Source: Fidelibacterota bacterium (lineage in GTDB: Bacteria > Marinisomatota > Marinisomatia > Marinisomatales > TCS56). From it: DNA of 8,630 nt. Under the pieces are notes generated by a model. That model saw only the letters and a list, made by a program, of their open reading frames with translations, made no database searches and was not told the DNA's origin. Positions 7,053 through 8,630 of this stretch are shown in pieces; the stretch's first letter is position 1, and the number at the start of each line of letters is the position of its first letter. The stretch is from NCBI GenBank assembly GCA_030634675.1, contig DAOWAH010000051.1, positions 1 through 8,630 on the forward strand. The letters run 5' to 3'. A program made the position numbers and the translations under genes.

Positions 7053-7754
7053 TTTAATACCATTTATTTCAGTGTTGCCCAAGATAATTGGTTGGTAATA
7101 ATTGCGATAATCTTAATGTTCATCATTCCCCATGACGACTCGTCTTAAACGCTCAAGTTATTTTTTCCCGCTGTTATTCGGGGCTAAGCTGACCCATTCA
7201 TTTACCAGAATATGCTGTGCTGAGTCATCCGGTAATGGATATTCTTTTACCTACCTACGCAGAAAATCCCGGCTGCGAAGGGCCCCCCCTTGTTTGTAGG
7301 CATCGTTTTTCTTTCGGTCTATATCTAATTTCAGCCATACTGTCCCTTTTTGGACTACCTCCACCGGACAGTGTCTTTCTTAAAAAAACCGTATTAGTCA
7401 GACCTGTAAATTATTTGGTTTGCGGTAAAAATACCTGCTTCCTGTGCAAATTATTACTAATTTTCAAAACAGAAATTGATGTAGTTTTCGGTGAATGGAA
7501 TCTTTCCGGTAACCGAATAATTACCAAGAGATTGAACTCTGCAGACGCGAACCTTGACATATTTTAAACTGAACAACAGGGTAGGTAATCCGACCGAAAT
7601 GTTAGGATTATGTTTGGCCTGTGATTATCAGTCCAATTTTATTTTATATCATTGTTATTACGAATCTCAAGTGCAAAGTAATAGCATAGCAGTATTGATA
7701 ATACAACTATTTCCAGGTCTAATTATTAGCATTATTCTTAGCTGTCCTGATTAT
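7053..7754. other. Intergenic stretch with no recognised gene
   Basis: About 700 bases with no convincing coding sequence on either strand. Short open frames exist but lack a good ribosome site and family-like sequence. Small inverted repeats are present: GACGA-C-TCGTC (7134-7144), CCCG/CGGG (7167-7182) and ACTGTCC/GGACAGT (7339-7345 and 7366-7372). None matches a riboswitch, tRNA or other RNA family I know. An intrinsic terminator at its right end suggests that something here is transcribed on the + strand. Confidence 0.5.
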
Positions 7755-7783
7755 AAAAGGTCTCTAGGTTGCAGACCTTTTTT
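7755..7783 (+). terminator. Intrinsic terminator upstream of the thiolase gene
   Basis: AAAAGGTCT (7755-7763) pairs with AGACCTTTT (7773-7781) around a 9-base loop, and the T-run reaches 7783. The stem is nine perfect pairs. It lies about 45 bases before the thiolase start. It ends either a transcript from the gene-free stretch or from the distant TPR gene, or it acts as an attenuator in the thiolase leader. Confidence 0.75.
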
Positions 7784-7815
7784 ATTTAATGGAACCATAA
7801 TGATACAATCTGTCC

Positions 7816-7822
7816 GAGGTGA
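7816..7822 (+). promoter_or_regulatory. Strong ribosome binding site of the thiolase gene
   Basis: GAGGTGA is a near-perfect Shine-Dalgarno. It serves ATG 7829 (six bases after the motif) better than the adjacent in-frame ATG 7826 (three bases). Confidence 0.6.
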
Positions 7823-7828
7823 TGAATG

Positions 7829-8630
7829 ATGAGTAAGCTACATGATGTTGTAATAACTGGGATCAAGCGAACGCCGGTTGGTTCATTTCAGGGTTCACTG
7901 GCCACAGTGCCGGCTACTGAATTAGGTTCAATCGCAATTAAGGCAGTAGTGGAGGATGCCAAGCTGACCCCGGATTTGATTGATGAAGTAATAATGGGAA
8001 ATGTACTACCGGCCGGTACAGGACAGGCTCCAGCCCGTCAGGCTGCCCTCGGTGCCGGTTTACCCGATTCGGTCGAATGTTTGACGATCAATAAAGTATG
8101 CGGCTCCGGGTTAAAGGCAGTTATGCTGGCCACCCAGACGCTTCAAACTGGTGATGCACAAGTGATTATTGCCGGTGGAATGGAAAATATGTCTCGTGTG
8201 CCGTATCTTCTGCCCAAAGCCCGTACTGGTTACCGGTTGGGACATGGAAAGATTATTGATGGAATGGTCAACGATGGTTTATGGGATGTGTATAATGATA
8301 TTCATATGGGCAATTGTGCCGAGATTTGTGCAACTGAACGCAATTATACCCGTGAAAAGCAGGATAAATATGCCCGTACATCCTATGAGCGTGCTCATAA
8401 AGCCCAGGCCGCGGGTTGGTTTAATGCTGAAATTACTCCGGTTGAAATACCCCAGAGAAAAGGTGAACCGGTGATCATCATCAAAGATGAGGAACCGACA
8501 CGGGCTAATTTTGAAAAAATGTTAAAATTGCGTCCGGCTTTTGACAGGGAAGGTACAATAACTGCTGCCAATGCTTCCAAAATCAATGATGGCGCGGGTG
8601 CAGCCTTGCTCATGTCGGAGGAAAAAGCTC
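7829..8630 (+). CDS. Thiolase, acetyl-CoA C-acetyltransferase type (3' end outside window)
   Basis: The enzyme condenses two acetyl-CoA to acetoacetyl-CoA or, in reverse, cleaves it with CoA; it is cytoplasmic and serves fatty-acid, ketone-body or polyhydroxyalkanoate metabolism. The first 267 residues show the thiolase N-terminal domain: ITGIKRTPVGSFQGSL at the start, VIMGNVLPAGTGQAPAR, the nucleophile Cys91 in NKVCGSGLKAV, GGMENMSRVPY (118-125), the CoA-binding loop region with MVNDGLWD, and TAANASKINDGAGA (245-258) opening the second half. The catalytic His and second Cys lie past the edge. The frame stays open to base 8629. Subtype (atoB, thlA, phaA or fadA-like) cannot be settled from this part, though the loop region favours the biosynthetic acetoacetyl-CoA type. 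The strong ribosome site and the upstream terminator suggest its own transcription unit. It seems functionally unrelated to the secreted proteins upstream. Confidence 0.93.
   Translation, partial: MSKLHDVVITGIKRTPVGSFQGSLATVPATELGSIAIKAVVEDAKLTPDLIDEVIMGNVLPAGTGQAPARQAALGAGLPDSVECLTINKVCGSGLKAVMLATQTLQTGDAQVIIAGGMENMSRVPYLLPKARTGYRLGHGKIIDGMVNDGLWDVYNDIHMGNCAEICATERNYTREKQDKYARTSYERAHKAQAAGWFNAEITPVEIPQRKGEPVIIIKDEEPTRANFEKMLKLRPAFDREGTITAANASKINDGAGAALLMSEEKA

Noticed and set aside
6870..7082. A 70-codon frame on the - strand
   Set aside because: It is partly antisense to the TPR gene and partly inside the palindromic repeats.
7217..7567. A 116-codon open frame on the + strand
   Set aside because: It has no clear ribosome site, odd composition (clusters of Cys and Leu, PPL and PPP runs) and no family resemblance. 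It is likely chance in a gene-free stretch.
7554..7582. TTGACA at 7554-7559 as a -35 box
   Set aside because: No acceptable -10 sequence lies at the right distance.
7801..7809. TGATACAAT, resembling an extended -10 promoter element for the thiolase
   Set aside because: Transcription would start at about the Shine-Dalgarno itself, leaving almost no leader, and no good -35 is present.
7554..7829. A 91-codon open frame ending at the thiolase start
   Set aside because: It runs through the intrinsic terminator at 7755-7783 and the thiolase ribosome site, with no family-like sequence.

Overview
The window most likely comes from a bacterium of the FCB superphylum (Bacteroidota, Ignavibacteria, Calditrichota, Marinimicrobia, Cloacimonadota and relatives). 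The pointer is three C-terminal sorting domains of the type IX secretion system (T9SS), each with the YPNPFNP signature, within about 4.7 kb. The closer lineage cannot be fixed from sequence alone. Most real genes run on the + strand.

Left part (1-1230): the last codons of clpP overlap the GTG start of a clpX-type unfoldase gene by four bases (GTGA), so the ClpXP protease is encoded as one operon. This ClpX keeps every AAA+ and ClpP-docking motif but lacks the N-terminal zinc-binding domain. A strong, nearly symmetrical hairpin terminator follows.

Middle part (1230-5961): on the - strand lies an orphan T9SS sorting domain with no passenger, whose 5' end overlaps the next gene's start. It looks like the tail of a lost gene. 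Next is a large secreted subtilisin-like protease (propeptide, S8 domain with intact triad, beta-sandwich linker, eight FG-GAP/VCBS-type repeats, sorting domain). After it comes a secreted protein with a cohesin-like beta-sandwich and its own sorting domain. No terminator is visible between these two, so they may be co-transcribed and both exported to the cell surface by T9SS.

Right part (5962-8630): a hairpin that pairs the Shine-Dalgarno sequence precedes an exported TPR protein with a hydrophobic, glycine-rich C-terminus. About 880 bases without a convincing gene follow. They hold degenerate palindromic repeats at the left end and a clear intrinsic terminator at the right end. The window closes with the N-terminal two thirds of a thiolase (acetyl-CoA acetyltransferase family), cut by the edge.

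I see no CRISPR array, tRNA, rRNA, transposase or recognisable defence system. The most unusual points are the zinc-domain-less ClpX, the orphan sorting domain, the Shine-Dalgarno-pairing hairpin and the repeat-bearing intergenic region with an unexplained terminator.
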